From NCBI RefSeq assembly GCF_004358025.1, contig NZ_SMTL01000003.1, positions 248,001 to 312,000 on the forward strand: a stretch of DNA of 64,000 nucleotides, in the 5' to 3' direction. Position numbers and translations under genes: made by a program. This document shows, piece after piece, positions 18,129-26,486 of this stretch. How positions within the stretch are numbered: the stretch's first letter is position 1; each line of letters opens with the position of its first letter. The DNA comes from Rhizobium deserti (GTDB lineage Bacteria > Pseudomonadota > Alphaproteobacteria > Rhizobiales > Rhizobiaceae). Below the pieces are notes generated by a model. It saw nothing but the letters and a program-made list of their open reading frames with translations, was not told the DNA's origin and searched no databases.

Positions 18129-18917
18129 TTACATCGCCGGCAGAACGGTGATGTCGCGTAGATCGCTGGCCGTGCCCGTGATCGCGCCGACTTCGGTAGC
18201 CACACCGGTCTCCAGGCTGACGGTATAAAGCTTCTTGGCCGCCACCAGGAAAGCCGTGTTCTTGCCGTCCTCGGTTGCCTGGATGTCGAAGGCGTAGGCG
18301 GCCGGCATATCCTTGATGCCGAGCTTTCCGATCGCCTTCAGCGTGCCGTCGTTCGGCTTGGTCTGCTGGATCAAGGCGCCGATCGTGGCGTCGATATTGT
18401 ACATGGCGGTCTTTTCCGGCTTGCCCCAGGAATTGGTATAGGCGGCGGAAACAATGTTGGGCTTTTCACCCTTGTGCATGTCGCCGTCTTCATAGGCGAG
18501 CGTACCGTCGACCGTCACGGCACCGGTATCGGGATGAACGCGGTGATTGGTCGTGCCGGTCATGTAGCGCAGGCGGTCAGCCATCGGGTTGAAGTCAACA
18601 ACGACGGGAGCAGCCGTCATGGAGAGCGGCTTGTCCATCTTGGCCACTTCGGTTGCGGCGCCGGTCTTGAGGTCGATCGAGACGATCGTGTTTTCCGCGG
18701 TCACGCCGATCACCGCCTTGGTGCCGGGGCGAAAGTCGATGCCGACGAGTTTGGTGACGCCGGTGACGTCCATGGTCTTGGTCACGGCAGGCTTTGCCGT
18801 GTCGAACATGACCAGCGTCTTGTCGCCGGTAAGGCCGAGGACCGGAGCAGCCGTGGCGGCCGCTGCCGAAGCGATGAGGGCCGTGGATGCGATGAAAGCG
18901 AAGCGAATGGTTTTCAT
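18129..18917 (-). CDS. DUF4394-type secreted protein
   Basis: A 262-residue protein with a clear signal peptide (MKTIRFAFIASTALIASAAA, cleavage after ATAA near residue 24). The mature part repeats short strand units of the form 'VLGLTGDKTLVMFDT' and 'VVDFNPMADRLRYMTGTTNHRVHPDTG', which fits a beta-propeller-like domain; the NP-x-ADRLR-x-x-x-x-T-x-x-N-x-R block is the hallmark I associate with DUF4394. The function is unknown. The ATG at 18917 has GGAGAAAAG just upstream. It is divergent from an ECF sigma/anti-sigma pair across a 206-base gap, and may be a target of that sigma factor. Confidence 0.78.
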   Translation of the reverse strand: MKTIRFAFIASTALIASAAAATAAPVLGLTGDKTLVMFDTAKPAVTKTMDVTGVTKLVGIDFRPGTKAVIGVTAENTIVSIDLKTGAATEVAKMDKPLSMTAAPVVVDFNPMADRLRYMTGTTNHRVHPDTGAVTVDGTLAYEDGDMHKGEKPNIVSAAYTNSWGKPEKTAMYNIDATIGALIQQTKPNDGTLKAIGKLGIKDMPAAYAFDIQATEDGKNTAFLVAAKKLYTVSLETGVATEVGAITGTASDLRDITVLPAM

Positions 18918-19123
18918 ATCTTTTCTCCCGTGCGTTGAAATCCGTCGAGAGCCGCATGGCATTGCGCCTTTCACCTGCTCTCAGATAAAGGACACCCGGG
19001 AGACGGGCTCTGGATGCAGCCGCCGAAAATAATTTTTAGCCGCGCATCTATTTGTGCGTCCCACGTGTCCTTATCATAAGGCCTAGATCAAGGCTGCGCC
19101 GAAGCTGAAGACTGGACGAGACC

Positions 19124-19750
19124 ATGTCCTTCGTGACAATTGCAGATGCAGGATTTGCGCCTGAGAACGACGCTCCAACGAGAGAAACCCGCTTGGCCCC
19201 GGTTGCAAACGCATCCACAGACCTTGAGTCAGCACTTGCCGCCTGTGCAAGCGGAGACCGGAACGGGCTGCGCCTGATCTTCGACAGCGAGGCCGGGCGC
19301 CTCGTGGCCGTTGCCGAGCGGATCGTCCGGCGGCGCGACCTAGCCGAGGAAGTGGTGCAGGAAGCCTTTATCCGCGTCTGGACCCATGCCCGCCAATATG
19401 CACCGGAGCGCGGCTCGGCCCGCGGCTGGGTCACCGCCATCGTGCGAAACCGGGCGCTCAACATGCTGCGCGACGGGCGGGAGGACCTTATCGGCGAGGA
19501 TCGTCTCGAAACCCTGCAGGAAACCGACCAGATCGATCAGATTCTGGCCGCCTGGAACAAGCTCGACCGGAACAGCCGGCTGCGCGAATGCCTTGGCACG
19601 CTCGATGAGACCAAGCGGAACGGCATCCTGATGGCCTATGTCGGCGGCTATACCCATGGCGAAATTGCCGGCCGCCTGCGCATTCCGCTTGGCACTACGA
19701 AATCCTGGATCCGCCGCGGGCTGGCGGCACTTCGGGAGTGCATGGCATGA
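19124..19750 (+). CDS. ECF-type RNA polymerase sigma factor
   Basis: A 208-residue extracytoplasmic-function sigma factor. Region 2 is visible as LIFDSEAGRLVAVAERIVRRRDLAEEVVQEAFIRVW (about 46-85), with the RGSARGWVTAIVRNRALNMLR block that contacts the -10 element. Region 4 is at the C-terminus (RNGILMAYVGGYTHGEIAGRLRIPLGTTKSWIRRGLAALR), a helix-turn-helix for the -35 element. The gene overlaps its anti-sigma partner by four bases (ATGA). The neighbouring divergent DUF4394 gene is a plausible regulon member. The signal it responds to is not evident. Confidence 0.92.
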   Translation: MSFVTIADAGFAPENDAPTRETRLAPVANASTDLESALAACASGDRNGLRLIFDSEAGRLVAVAERIVRRRDLAEEVVQEAFIRVWTHARQYAPERGSARGWVTAIVRNRALNMLRDGREDLIGEDRLETLQETDQIDQILAAWNKLDRNSRLRECLGTLDETKRNGILMAYVGGYTHGEIAGRLRIPLGTTKSWIRRGLAALRECMA

Positions 19751-20457
19751 AATATGCGCGCCAGGACATTGCCGAGATTGCGGACGAATATGTGCTCGGA
19801 CTGCTGGAGCCGGGCGAACAGGCCGAGATGGAAGCGGAGATGGAAAGCGACCCGGATCTGCGGGCTGCCGTGGCGATGAGCCGCGAGCGGTTTCTGCCGC
19901 TCGACGTCGGCGCCGAGCCAGCAGGCATAGACAAGGCTTTATGGGAACGAATTGAGGCGGCACTGCCGGTGCTGGGCGGAAGTGTTGACGAAAAGTCCGC
20001 AAGGGGTCGCCCGTCCAACGACAACCGGCAGACCGCCTGGCGGCATGCAGCACTTTCGGCCATTGCCGCTTCGCTATTGCTCGCGGTCGGCCTCGGGGTC
20101 AGCCTCACCCGCAGCGTCGAGCCGCTGGTGATCGCCGTGCTGTTGAACGACAGGGGCGAGGTGCAGGCGGTGGTCGAGGATTTCGGCAACGAGAATGCCA
20201 GCGTGCGGCTGCTCACCGATTACCAAGTGCCTTCGGACAAGACCATCCAGGTCTGGACGCTGCCGTCGCGGGATATGGGTCCCATGTCGCTCGGCCTGCT
20301 GGAAGGAGCCCGGTCCGCCTCGCTGAAAGCGCCCGAACTTCCGCAGCCGAAAGACGCACAGCTTTACGAACTGACGCTGGAACAGGCCGGGGGCTCGCCG
20401 ACGGGCCGACCGACAGGCCCGATCCTCGCCAAGGGTTTCGCAAAGCTGACACGCTGA
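19747..20457 (+). CDS. Anti-sigma factor, RskA-like
   Basis: A 236-residue membrane anti-sigma factor. The N-terminal zinc-less anti-sigma domain reads IAEIADEYVLGLLEPGEQAEMEAEM with the typical D-E-Y-V-L-G-L-L-E motif, followed by a cytoplasmic linker, a single membrane segment around residues 100-118 (LSAIAASLLLAVGLGVSLT), and a periplasmic RskA-type C-terminal domain (VIAVLLNDRGEVQAVV ... VWTLPSRDMGPMSLGLL ... GLLEGARSASL ... ELTLEQAGGSPTGRPTGPILAKG), which carries the characteristic G-x-P-T-G-x-x-x-G-P end. The ATG at 19747 overlaps the sigma factor stop. It should hold the sigma factor at the membrane until a signal triggers its proteolysis. Confidence 0.88.
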   Translation: MKYARQDIAEIADEYVLGLLEPGEQAEMEAEMESDPDLRAAVAMSRERFLPLDVGAEPAGIDKALWERIEAALPVLGGSVDEKSARGRPSNDNRQTAWRHAALSAIAASLLLAVGLGVSLTRSVEPLVIAVLLNDRGEVQAVVEDFGNENASVRLLTDYQVPSDKTIQVWTLPSRDMGPMSLGLLEGARSASLKAPELPQPKDAQLYELTLEQAGGSPTGRPTGPILAKGFAKLTR

Positions 20458-20538
20458 GGGAGAAGGCCGCGCCTACATCCTTCGGAGAATTGTGCGGTCG
20501 CGGCAGGGGTCTATACTCCTCGCCGAGGAGGATCAGCC

Positions 20539-21495
20539 ATGGCCGAGATCGGACCCGCAGCTTCGCCTGTTCCACCGGCTCGACCTGCCGGCGAGCCGGT
20601 GGATTTTGCTTGCCGCGACGGACTGATCCTGAAGGGCCATTTCTGGCCCGCGCGTGGCGACGCGGTTGCGAGCGTCGTCATCAATCCGGCCACCGGCGTG
20701 CTTGGCCGCTATTACCATTATTACGCGGCCTTCCTTTCAGAGGAAGGTTTCGACGTCCTGACCTACGACTATCGCGGCATCGGGCTTTCAAGGCCTCCTA
20801 GCCTCAAGGGCTGCGGATATCGCTGGCGCGACTGGGGCGGGCAGGATTTCGACGCGGCGCTGCGGTTCGTGGACGCGCTGCGGCCGAGGCAGCCGCTGCA
20901 TGTGGTCGGGCACAGCATTGGCGGCTATCTGCCGGGACTTTCCCCACAGGCATCACGCATCGACCGGATGCTGACCATGGGGGCGCAATATGCCTATTGG
21001 CGCGACTATGCGGCCAGGCACCGGATGCGGCTGTTCCTCAAATGGCATGTGGCCATGCCGGCGCTGACGGCGATCTACGGCTACTTTCCCGGCAAACGGT
21101 TGGGCTGGCTGGAGGACCTCCCCGCCGGCGTCGCTCATGAATGGAGCTTTCGCCGCGCGCGAATGGAGCTGACGCATCCGGTGACGGAGAGGGACGAGGT
21201 CCTGCGGCGTTTCGCGGCGGTGAAGGCGCCGATCCTGGCGGTGACCATGGCCGATGACGAGATCGGCACGCCGGCTGCCATCCGCCGGACGCTGGATTAT
21301 TATCGCGGTGCCGATATTACCCAGGTTCTGCTGGAGCCTTCGGTCTATGGGCTCGAAACGATTGGCCATTTCAGCCTGTTTCATTCGCGTCATGCGGCAG
21401 GCTTCTGGCGCGATACCGTCCGATGGCTGCGCGACGGGATCAACCCGTGGCCGGACCGGGTGCTTGCAGAGGATCAGCCGAGCAGATTGCCGTAG
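20539..21495 (+). CDS. Alpha/beta hydrolase, serine-aminopeptidase-like (S33/Hydrolase_4)
   Basis: A 318-residue alpha/beta-hydrolase. The nucleophile elbow is GHSIGGY (about residues 121-127). Upstream, the oxyanion region VVINPATGVLGRYYHYYAAFLSEEGFDVLTYDYRGIGLS matches the family. An acidic residue (MADDEIGTPAA) and a late His (TIGHFSLFH) could complete the triad. Substrate is unknown; similar proteins are annotated only as alpha/beta-fold hydrolases. The 81-base gap to the anti-sigma gene contains a GGAGGA site just before the ATG. The 3' end overlaps the convergent pdeM gene by 22 bases. Confidence 0.82.
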   Translation: MAEIGPAASPVPPARPAGEPVDFACRDGLILKGHFWPARGDAVASVVINPATGVLGRYYHYYAAFLSEEGFDVLTYDYRGIGLSRPPSLKGCGYRWRDWGGQDFDAALRFVDALRPRQPLHVVGHSIGGYLPGLSPQASRIDRMLTMGAQYAYWRDYAARHRMRLFLKWHVAMPALTAIYGYFPGKRLGWLEDLPAGVAHEWSFRRARMELTHPVTERDEVLRRFAAVKAPILAVTMADDEIGTPAAIRRTLDYYRGADITQVLLEPSVYGLETIGHFSLFHSRHAAGFWRDTVRWLRDGINPWPDRVLAEDQPSRLP

Positions 21496-22232
21496 CGCAC
21501 CGAATAGATGCGGTCGCGGCCGAGCAGATGGGCAACCAGCGTTTCGCGCTCGAAAAGGCCGTGCATGGCCTTGTGGTTGAGGTCGAGACCGCCGGCCAGC
21601 ACCCCGAAGGCGGGCATCAGCAGGCGGGTGCCGTCGCAGGCAAAGCAGGCGCGGCGCACGTATTTGTCACGGCGGCGAACGGTCGCCGAAGGATGCAGAT
21701 GACCGGCGATCTCGCCGCGTCCCGAGATCAGGCTCGGCTCGTGACGGAAGATCAAACCCCCATAGAGCAGCTCATCCGTGGATGTGCCGGGAAGATCGGT
21801 GGTCCCATCCGGATCATGGTTGCCGTTGATCCAGATCCAGTCGCGGCCGCGCGCCAAGTCCTTGATCATCGTGCGAAGATTGTCCGGCAAAAAGGCCGAT
21901 CCCTTCCGGTCATGAAAGTTGTCGCCAAGCGAAACCACGACTTTCGGATCGTACCGGGCGATGACGGCGGACAGGATGTTCAAGGTTGCGATGGTGTCAT
22001 AGGGCGGCAGCATCATGCCCCTGCGGGCAAAGGCCGCGCCTTTCTCCAGATGCAGGTCGGAAACGACCAGCACGCCGTGTTCCGGCAGATAAAGGCCGCC
22101 CAGCGGATCGCAAACCCCGGTCACGCCGTGGACAATGATTTCTTCGGTGCCGGCGGCCGGGCCGTTCGATGAATTGCGCGCCAGGGCGAGGCGGTTCAGC
22201 AAGTCGACGTCTTCCAAAAATGCGGATCGCAT
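21474..22232 (-). CDS. pdeM: Ligase-associated DNA damage response endonuclease PdeM
   Basis: A 252-residue calcineurin-type metallophosphoesterase. The metal-binding motifs are in order: VVSDLHLEKG (residues 57-66), VVSLGDNFHDR (about 98-108), INGNHDPD (about 134-141), and a later GHLHPSATVR (about 176-185). This is the arrangement of PdeM, a phosphoesterase grouped with Lhr-type helicases in bacterial DNA-repair clusters. It overlaps the helicase stop by one base (TGATG), so the pair is coupled. Confidence 0.88.
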   Translation of the reverse strand: MRSAFLEDVDLLNRLALARNSSNGPAAGTEEIIVHGVTGVCDPLGGLYLPEHGVLVVSDLHLEKGAAFARRGMMLPPYDTIATLNILSAVIARYDPKVVVSLGDNFHDRKGSAFLPDNLRTMIKDLARGRDWIWINGNHDPDGTTDLPGTSTDELLYGGLIFRHEPSLISGRGEIAGHLHPSATVRRRDKYVRRACFACDGTRLLMPAFGVLAGGLDLNHKAMHGLFERETLVAHLLGRDRIYSVRYGNLLG

Positions 22233-24754
22233 CAGCCGAGCGCCTCCGCAATCAGTTCCTCGGCGGCCTCTTCCAGCACCGCGTCATGAGCCTCGCCCGG
22301 CACCGTTTCCTTGCCGATCTCCAGCATGATGGGAACGGCAAGCGGTGAAACCCGGTCGAGATCGCGGTGGGTAATATGACCCTTGATTCGCGCCAGCATA
22401 TCGCCAAGTCGGCCAATATCCAAAAGCCCAGATGCCGCATCCCGCCGCGTCGCTTCGAGCAGGATATGATCCGGTTCGTGGGTGCGCAGCACGTCATAGA
22501 TGAGGTCGGTGGAGACGGTGACCTGCCGTCCGGTCTTTTCCTTGCCCGGATGTCGGCGCTCGATCAGGCCGGAAATCACCGCACAATTGCGGAAGGTGCG
22601 CTTCAAAAGATAGCTTTCGTCGAGCCACGCCTCGAGATCGTCGCCCAGCATATCCTCGTCGAAGAGGTCGGGCAGGCTTAAGACGCCGGAAGCGATCATC
22701 CCGCCCATGTCGTTCAAGCCCCAGACCGCCAGCGAATAATCGGTGGCGACAAACCCCAGCGGGCGGGCACCGGCGCGTTCCAGGCGGCGGGTCAGCAACA
22801 TGCCCAGCGTCTGGTGCGCCAGCCGTCCCTCGAAGCAATAGGCGATCAAAAAGAAGCGTTGACCGCGCGGAAAAGTCTCGATCAGCAATTCATCCTGTTT
22901 CGGCAGCATGGAGCGGTCGCGCTGGATATTCAGCCAGTCGCGCACCTGGTCGGGCAGGACATGCCAGCGATCGGGATCGGCGAGCATGCCGCGCACCTGG
23001 TCTGCCAAATAAGTGGAAAGCGGGAATTTGCCGCCGGCATAGGCGGGGATGCGCGGGTCGAGCGAAAAAGCGTTGGAGACGTGGCATTCGTTTTCGCGGA
23101 TGCCTTCGAAGCGCAGCACCTTGCCGGCAAACAGGAAGGTGTCGCCCTGCACGAGCTGTTCGAGAAAATATTCCTCCACCTTCCCGAGCGACAAGCCGCC
23201 GCGGCCGATCGTGCCCTTGGCGTTGCGCCGGACGAGCCGGACGTTGAGCTCGCTCGCCTCGACGATGGTGCCGAGGTTCATGCGGTACTGCTGGGCGATG
23301 GCCGGGTTCGAGACCCGCCAGCGGCCTTCCTCCGTCTTGCGGATCTTGGCATAGCGTTCGTAAGCCCTCAGCGCATAGCCGCCGGTCGCGACAAAATCTA
23401 CCGTGCGCTCGAACATTTCCCAGGACAGGGCGGCATAGGGAGAAGCCGAGATGATCTCGTCGTAAAGCTCGAGCGGATCGAAGGGCTCGGCGCAGGCCAT
23501 GCCGAGCACATGCTGGGCCAGCACGTCGAGCGCCCCTTCGCCCACCGGTGGCGTGTCCTGGGCACCGATATAATTGGCATCCAGCGCCGCCTGGCATTCC
23601 ATCACCTCGAAGCGGTTGGCGGGCACGAGGATCGCCTTGGAGGGCTCGTCCATGCGGTGATTGGCACGGCCGATGCGTTGGGCGAGACGCGAGGCGCCTT
23701 TCGGCGCGCCGATATGGACGACAAGATCCACATCCCCCCAATCCATGCCGAGATCGAGCGTCGAGGTGGCGACGACGGCGCGCAGCCGGTTGTCGGCCAT
23801 GGCGGCCTCCACCTTGCGGCGCTGGCCGGCATCGAGCGACCCGTGATGCAGCGCGATCGGCAGGCTGTCTTCGTTGACCGTCCACAGCGCCTGGAACAGG
23901 AGCTCCGCCTGGAAGCGGGTATTGACGAAAATCAGCGTCGTCTTGTGCCGCTTGATGATCTCGTAGACTTCCGGAATGGCATAGGTGGAGACATGGCCAG
24001 ACCAGGGAATGCGCTCCTCGGTCTTGAGGATTGCAATGTCGGGCGCGGCACCGCCGGTGACATGCACGAGACCGGCCGGCGGATCAGGGTACTCGCCCTG
24101 CGGCACCAGCCATTTCTGCAGGTCCATTGGGTCGGCGACCGTCGCCGACAGGCCGATCGTGCGCATGTCCGGCGCATGCCGGCGAATGCGGGCGAGGCCG
24201 AGCGACAGAAGATGGCCGCGCTTGGAGGTGACCAGCGAATGCAGCTCGTCGAGGACGACATATTTCAGGTCCTTGAAGAAGCGTTCGGCCTCCTTGTTGG
24301 CGAGCAGCAACGCCACCTGCTCCGGCGTCGTCAGGAGAATGTCCGGAGGCGACAGCTTCTGGCGCTGGCGCTTGGCCTGCGGCGTGTCGCCGGTGCGGTT
24401 CTCGATCGTGACCGCCAGGCCCATTTCGGACACGGGCTTCATCAGGTTGCGCTCGATATCGACGGCAAGCGCCTTCAAGGGCGAGATGTAGAGCGTGTGG
24501 ACGCCCTTGAAGCCTGAACCTGGCGGGATCTTGCCGCGGCGCGTCAGATCGGTCAGCGAGGGCAGGAAGCCCGCCAGCGTCTTGCCGGCGCCGGTCGGCG
24601 CGATCAGCAGCATGTTTTCGCCGCCGGCGGCGCGCGACAGCAATTCGAGCTGGTGGACACGCGGCTGCCAGCCCTTCTCGGTGAACCATTTCAGGAACGG
24701 CCGGGGCAGCAAAGCGGCGTCGCGGCCGGGAGATTGGGTTTCGACAAGATCCAC
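22232..24754 (-). CDS. Ligase-associated DEXH-box helicase (Lhr-like)
   Basis: An 840-residue superfamily 2 helicase. Walker A is APTGAGKT (residues 52-59); motif II is a DELH box in YVVLDELHSLVTSKRG (about 165); motif III is IGLSATVADP; motif VI-type residues are in RLAQRIGRANHRMD. The Lhr-core C-terminal domain follows. It unwinds DNA or RNA-DNA hybrids and is predicted to act with PdeM in repair. The start is a GTG (MDLVETQSPG), without a good ribosome binding site. The related DNA ligase and exonuclease genes that often share this cluster are not adjacent here. Confidence 0.9.
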   Translation of the reverse strand: MDLVETQSPGRDAALLPRPFLKWFTEKGWQPRVHQLELLSRAAGGENMLLIAPTGAGKTLAGFLPSLTDLTRRGKIPPGSGFKGVHTLYISPLKALAVDIERNLMKPVSEMGLAVTIENRTGDTPQAKRQRQKLSPPDILLTTPEQVALLLANKEAERFFKDLKYVVLDELHSLVTSKRGHLLSLGLARIRRHAPDMRTIGLSATVADPMDLQKWLVPQGEYPDPPAGLVHVTGGAAPDIAILKTEERIPWSGHVSTYAIPEVYEIIKRHKTTLIFVNTRFQAELLFQALWTVNEDSLPIALHHGSLDAGQRRKVEAAMADNRLRAVVATSTLDLGMDWGDVDLVVHIGAPKGASRLAQRIGRANHRMDEPSKAILVPANRFEVMECQAALDANYIGAQDTPPVGEGALDVLAQHVLGMACAEPFDPLELYDEIISASPYAALSWEMFERTVDFVATGGYALRAYERYAKIRKTEEGRWRVSNPAIAQQYRMNLGTIVEASELNVRLVRRNAKGTIGRGGLSLGKVEEYFLEQLVQGDTFLFAGKVLRFEGIRENECHVSNAFSLDPRIPAYAGGKFPLSTYLADQVRGMLADPDRWHVLPDQVRDWLNIQRDRSMLPKQDELLIETFPRGQRFFLIAYCFEGRLAHQTLGMLLTRRLERAGARPLGFVATDYSLAVWGLNDMGGMIASGVLSLPDLFDEDMLGDDLEAWLDESYLLKRTFRNCAVISGLIERRHPGKEKTGRQVTVSTDLIYDVLRTHEPDHILLEATRRDAASGLLDIGRLGDMLARIKGHITHRDLDRVSPLAVPIMLEIGKETVPGEAHDAVLEEAAEELIAEALG

Positions 24755-24793
24755 GCGGTGAAGATAAGCATCGAAACCAGGAAGAGAAGAGGC

Positions 24794-24834
24794 TTGACAC
24801 TATGCCGAATCGTAGATATTTTTTATCCACGATT
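24794..24834 (+). promoter_or_regulatory. Promoter and palindromic operator of the Rrf2 gene
   Basis: A consensus -35 TTGACA (24794-24799) is 17 bases from a -10-like TATTTT (24817-24822). Over the -10 lies a palindrome 24808-24834 with 11-bp arms AATCGTAGATA / TATCCACGATT (one mismatch) around five T residues. Position and symmetry fit an autoregulatory Rrf2 operator. Confidence 0.72.
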
Positions 24835-24844
24835 GGAGCAGGAT

Positions 24845-25345
24845 ATGAAACTGAGCGACGGCGTCGAACAAGCAATCCACAGCGTTGCAATGCTCGCGGC
24901 CCTGACTGACAAGAGCGTGCTTTCGGCGGCTGCGCTGGCGGAGTTCCACGGAGTCTCAACGAGTTACCTCCTGAAGCACCTGCAGGCACTTTCGGGCGCC
25001 GGTATCGTGGCAACGGTATCCGGTCCCAAGGGCGGTTATAGGCTTGCCAGGACAGCGGAAGAGATCAGTCTGCTCGCCATCGTGCTGGCTGTCGAGGGGG
25101 CAGCGCCAGCCTTCCGTTGCGCCGAGATCCGCCAACGCGGGCCGAACCCGCTGCCGGGCCGGTACTTCACCAGACCCTGCGGCATCAATGCCGCAATGCT
25201 GAGGGCGGAAAAGGCCTATCGTGCTGAACTCGGAAAAGTCTCGATTGCCGATGTGCTGGCCGACCTTGCGCAGTCGGATGACGGCGGGATTGCCGCGCGC
25301 GGCTGTGCCTTCCTGGAGATCAACGAACGCAAAACGGTCCGCTGA
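24845..25345 (+). CDS. Rrf2 family transcriptional regulator
   Basis: A 166-residue winged-helix regulator of the Rrf2 family. The N-terminus MKLSDGVEQAIHSVAMLA and the recognition region LAEFHGVSTSYLLKHLQALSGAGIVATVSGPKGGYRLAR are characteristic. Two Cys residues (FRCAEI and RPCGIN) sit in the loop where Fe-S or thiol sensing Cys occur in related proteins; a third Cys is near the C-terminus. The ATG at 24845 lies eleven bases after the palindrome. The gene precedes an AhpD-like gene by 26 bases, so the two are probably an operon under this regulator, perhaps for peroxide or redox stress; that role is inferred. Confidence 0.88.
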   Translation: MKLSDGVEQAIHSVAMLAALTDKSVLSAAALAEFHGVSTSYLLKHLQALSGAGIVATVSGPKGGYRLARTAEEISLLAIVLAVEGAAPAFRCAEIRQRGPNPLPGRYFTRPCGINAAMLRAEKAYRAELGKVSIADVLADLAQSDDGGIAARGCAFLEINERKTVR

Positions 25346-25371
25346 GGCGGCCTCAACACAGGAGAAAGACC

Positions 25372-25833
25372 ATGCATCCGCGTCTCAACATCTTCAAAAC
25401 TGCCCCGGAAGCCGTCAAGGCGGTCACTGCGCTGGAAAGCTACGTGCAGAACTGCGGGCTGGAACGCCGGTTCATCCACCTGATCAAGCTCAGGGCGTCG
25501 ATCATCAACGGCTGCGCCTTCTGCGTCGACATGCATGTCAAGGAGTCCCGCCACGACGGCCTGTCGGAGCATTGGATCAACCTGATGAGCGTCTGGTGGG
25601 AATCGCCTGTGTATGACGACAAGGAACGCGCCCTGCTCGGCTGGGTGGATGCGGTCACGAAAATCTCCGAGACGGGAATTCCGGATGCGGCCTTCGACGC
25701 GCTCAAGCTGCATTTCTCGGACGACGAGATCATGAAGATCACTGTTGCGATCGGCACGATCAATACCTGGAACCGACTTGCCGTCGGCTTCCGCTCGCAG
25801 CATCCCGTGGATCAGCCGGCCAAGGCAGCCTGA
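25372..25833 (+). CDS. Carboxymuconolactone decarboxylase / AhpD-like protein
   Basis: A 153-residue all-helical AhpD/CMD family protein. The redox motif is CAFCVDMHVKES (residues 46-57), i.e. C-x-x-C followed by His, the catalytic arrangement of alkylhydroperoxidase AhpD; a conserved Arg-Ala-Ser precedes it. Members of this size are often called peroxidase-related. It follows the Rrf2 gene closely, and the ribosome binding site AGGAGAAAG is good. Electron donor and substrate are unknown. Confidence 0.88.
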   Translation: MHPRLNIFKTAPEAVKAVTALESYVQNCGLERRFIHLIKLRASIINGCAFCVDMHVKESRHDGLSEHWINLMSVWWESPVYDDKERALLGWVDAVTKISETGIPDAAFDALKLHFSDDEIMKITVAIGTINTWNRLAVGFRSQHPVDQPAKAA

Positions 25834-25841
25834 TCGGCCGA

Positions 25842-26486
25842 TCAGCGGACGATATAGCGATCCGTGCGGTGGTTGATGGCGAGTGTCAGGTTCAAGGTCA
25901 CCGCCGCAAGGATCGAGCTGACGATGACAAGCGGGCTTGCGACGAAGAAGGACAGCGCCAGCACGACACAATCCAACCCGAGCTGCACGAAGCCGGCCCG
26001 CCATCCGAAGCGGTCCTGCAGGTAGAGGGCGAGGATGCCGAAACCGCCGAGCGACGCACGGTGGCGAAACAGGATCAGCATGCCGCAGCCGATCAACAGA
26101 CCGCCGAACATGGCAGCCGCAATCGGGTCGATGCGGTCGATGACGATGAGCTGCGGCAGCAGGCCGGTCAGCAGCGAGGTGGTCCCCACTGCGGCAAAGG
26201 TCTTGACCGTGAAGGCGAGCCCGAGCCGCTTGTAGGCGAGCCAGTAGAAGGGCAGGTTGAGGATGAAGAAGGCCGTGCCGAAGCTGACGCCCATGGAATA
26301 GCGCAGCAGGAAGCCGAGGCCGGCCGTGCCGCCGATCAGCAGATGGGCGGCGGACAGCATGGTGACGCCGAGCGCCGCCAGCATGGAACCGGCGACAACG
26401 GCCTGGACATCCTCGATCAGCGAATGCTTCTCCGCGCTGGAGGCCCAGATGCCGACAGGGCTCTTGCTCTGCACCGGATCAGCCAT
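25842..26486 (-). CDS. YitT family membrane protein, copy B
   Basis: A 214-residue polytopic membrane protein of the YitT/DUF161 family. Visible are ALGVTMLSAAHLLIGGTAGLGFLLRYSMGVSFGTAFFILNLPFYWLAYKRLG near the N-terminus and the typical block LFRHRASLGGFGILALYLQDRFGWRAG in the second half; about five or six membrane segments. The function of the family is unknown. It is coupled to an adjacent paralogue (TGATG overlap) and ends in LTLAINHRTDRYIVR, almost the same ending as the paralogue. Start ATG 26486. Confidence 0.85.
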   Translation of the reverse strand: MADPVQSKSPVGIWASSAEKHSLIEDVQAVVAGSMLAALGVTMLSAAHLLIGGTAGLGFLLRYSMGVSFGTAFFILNLPFYWLAYKRLGLAFTVKTFAAVGTTSLLTGLLPQLIVIDRIDPIAAAMFGGLLIGCGMLILFRHRASLGGFGILALYLQDRFGWRAGFVQLGLDCVVLALSFFVASPLVIVSSILAAVTLNLTLAINHRTDRYIVR

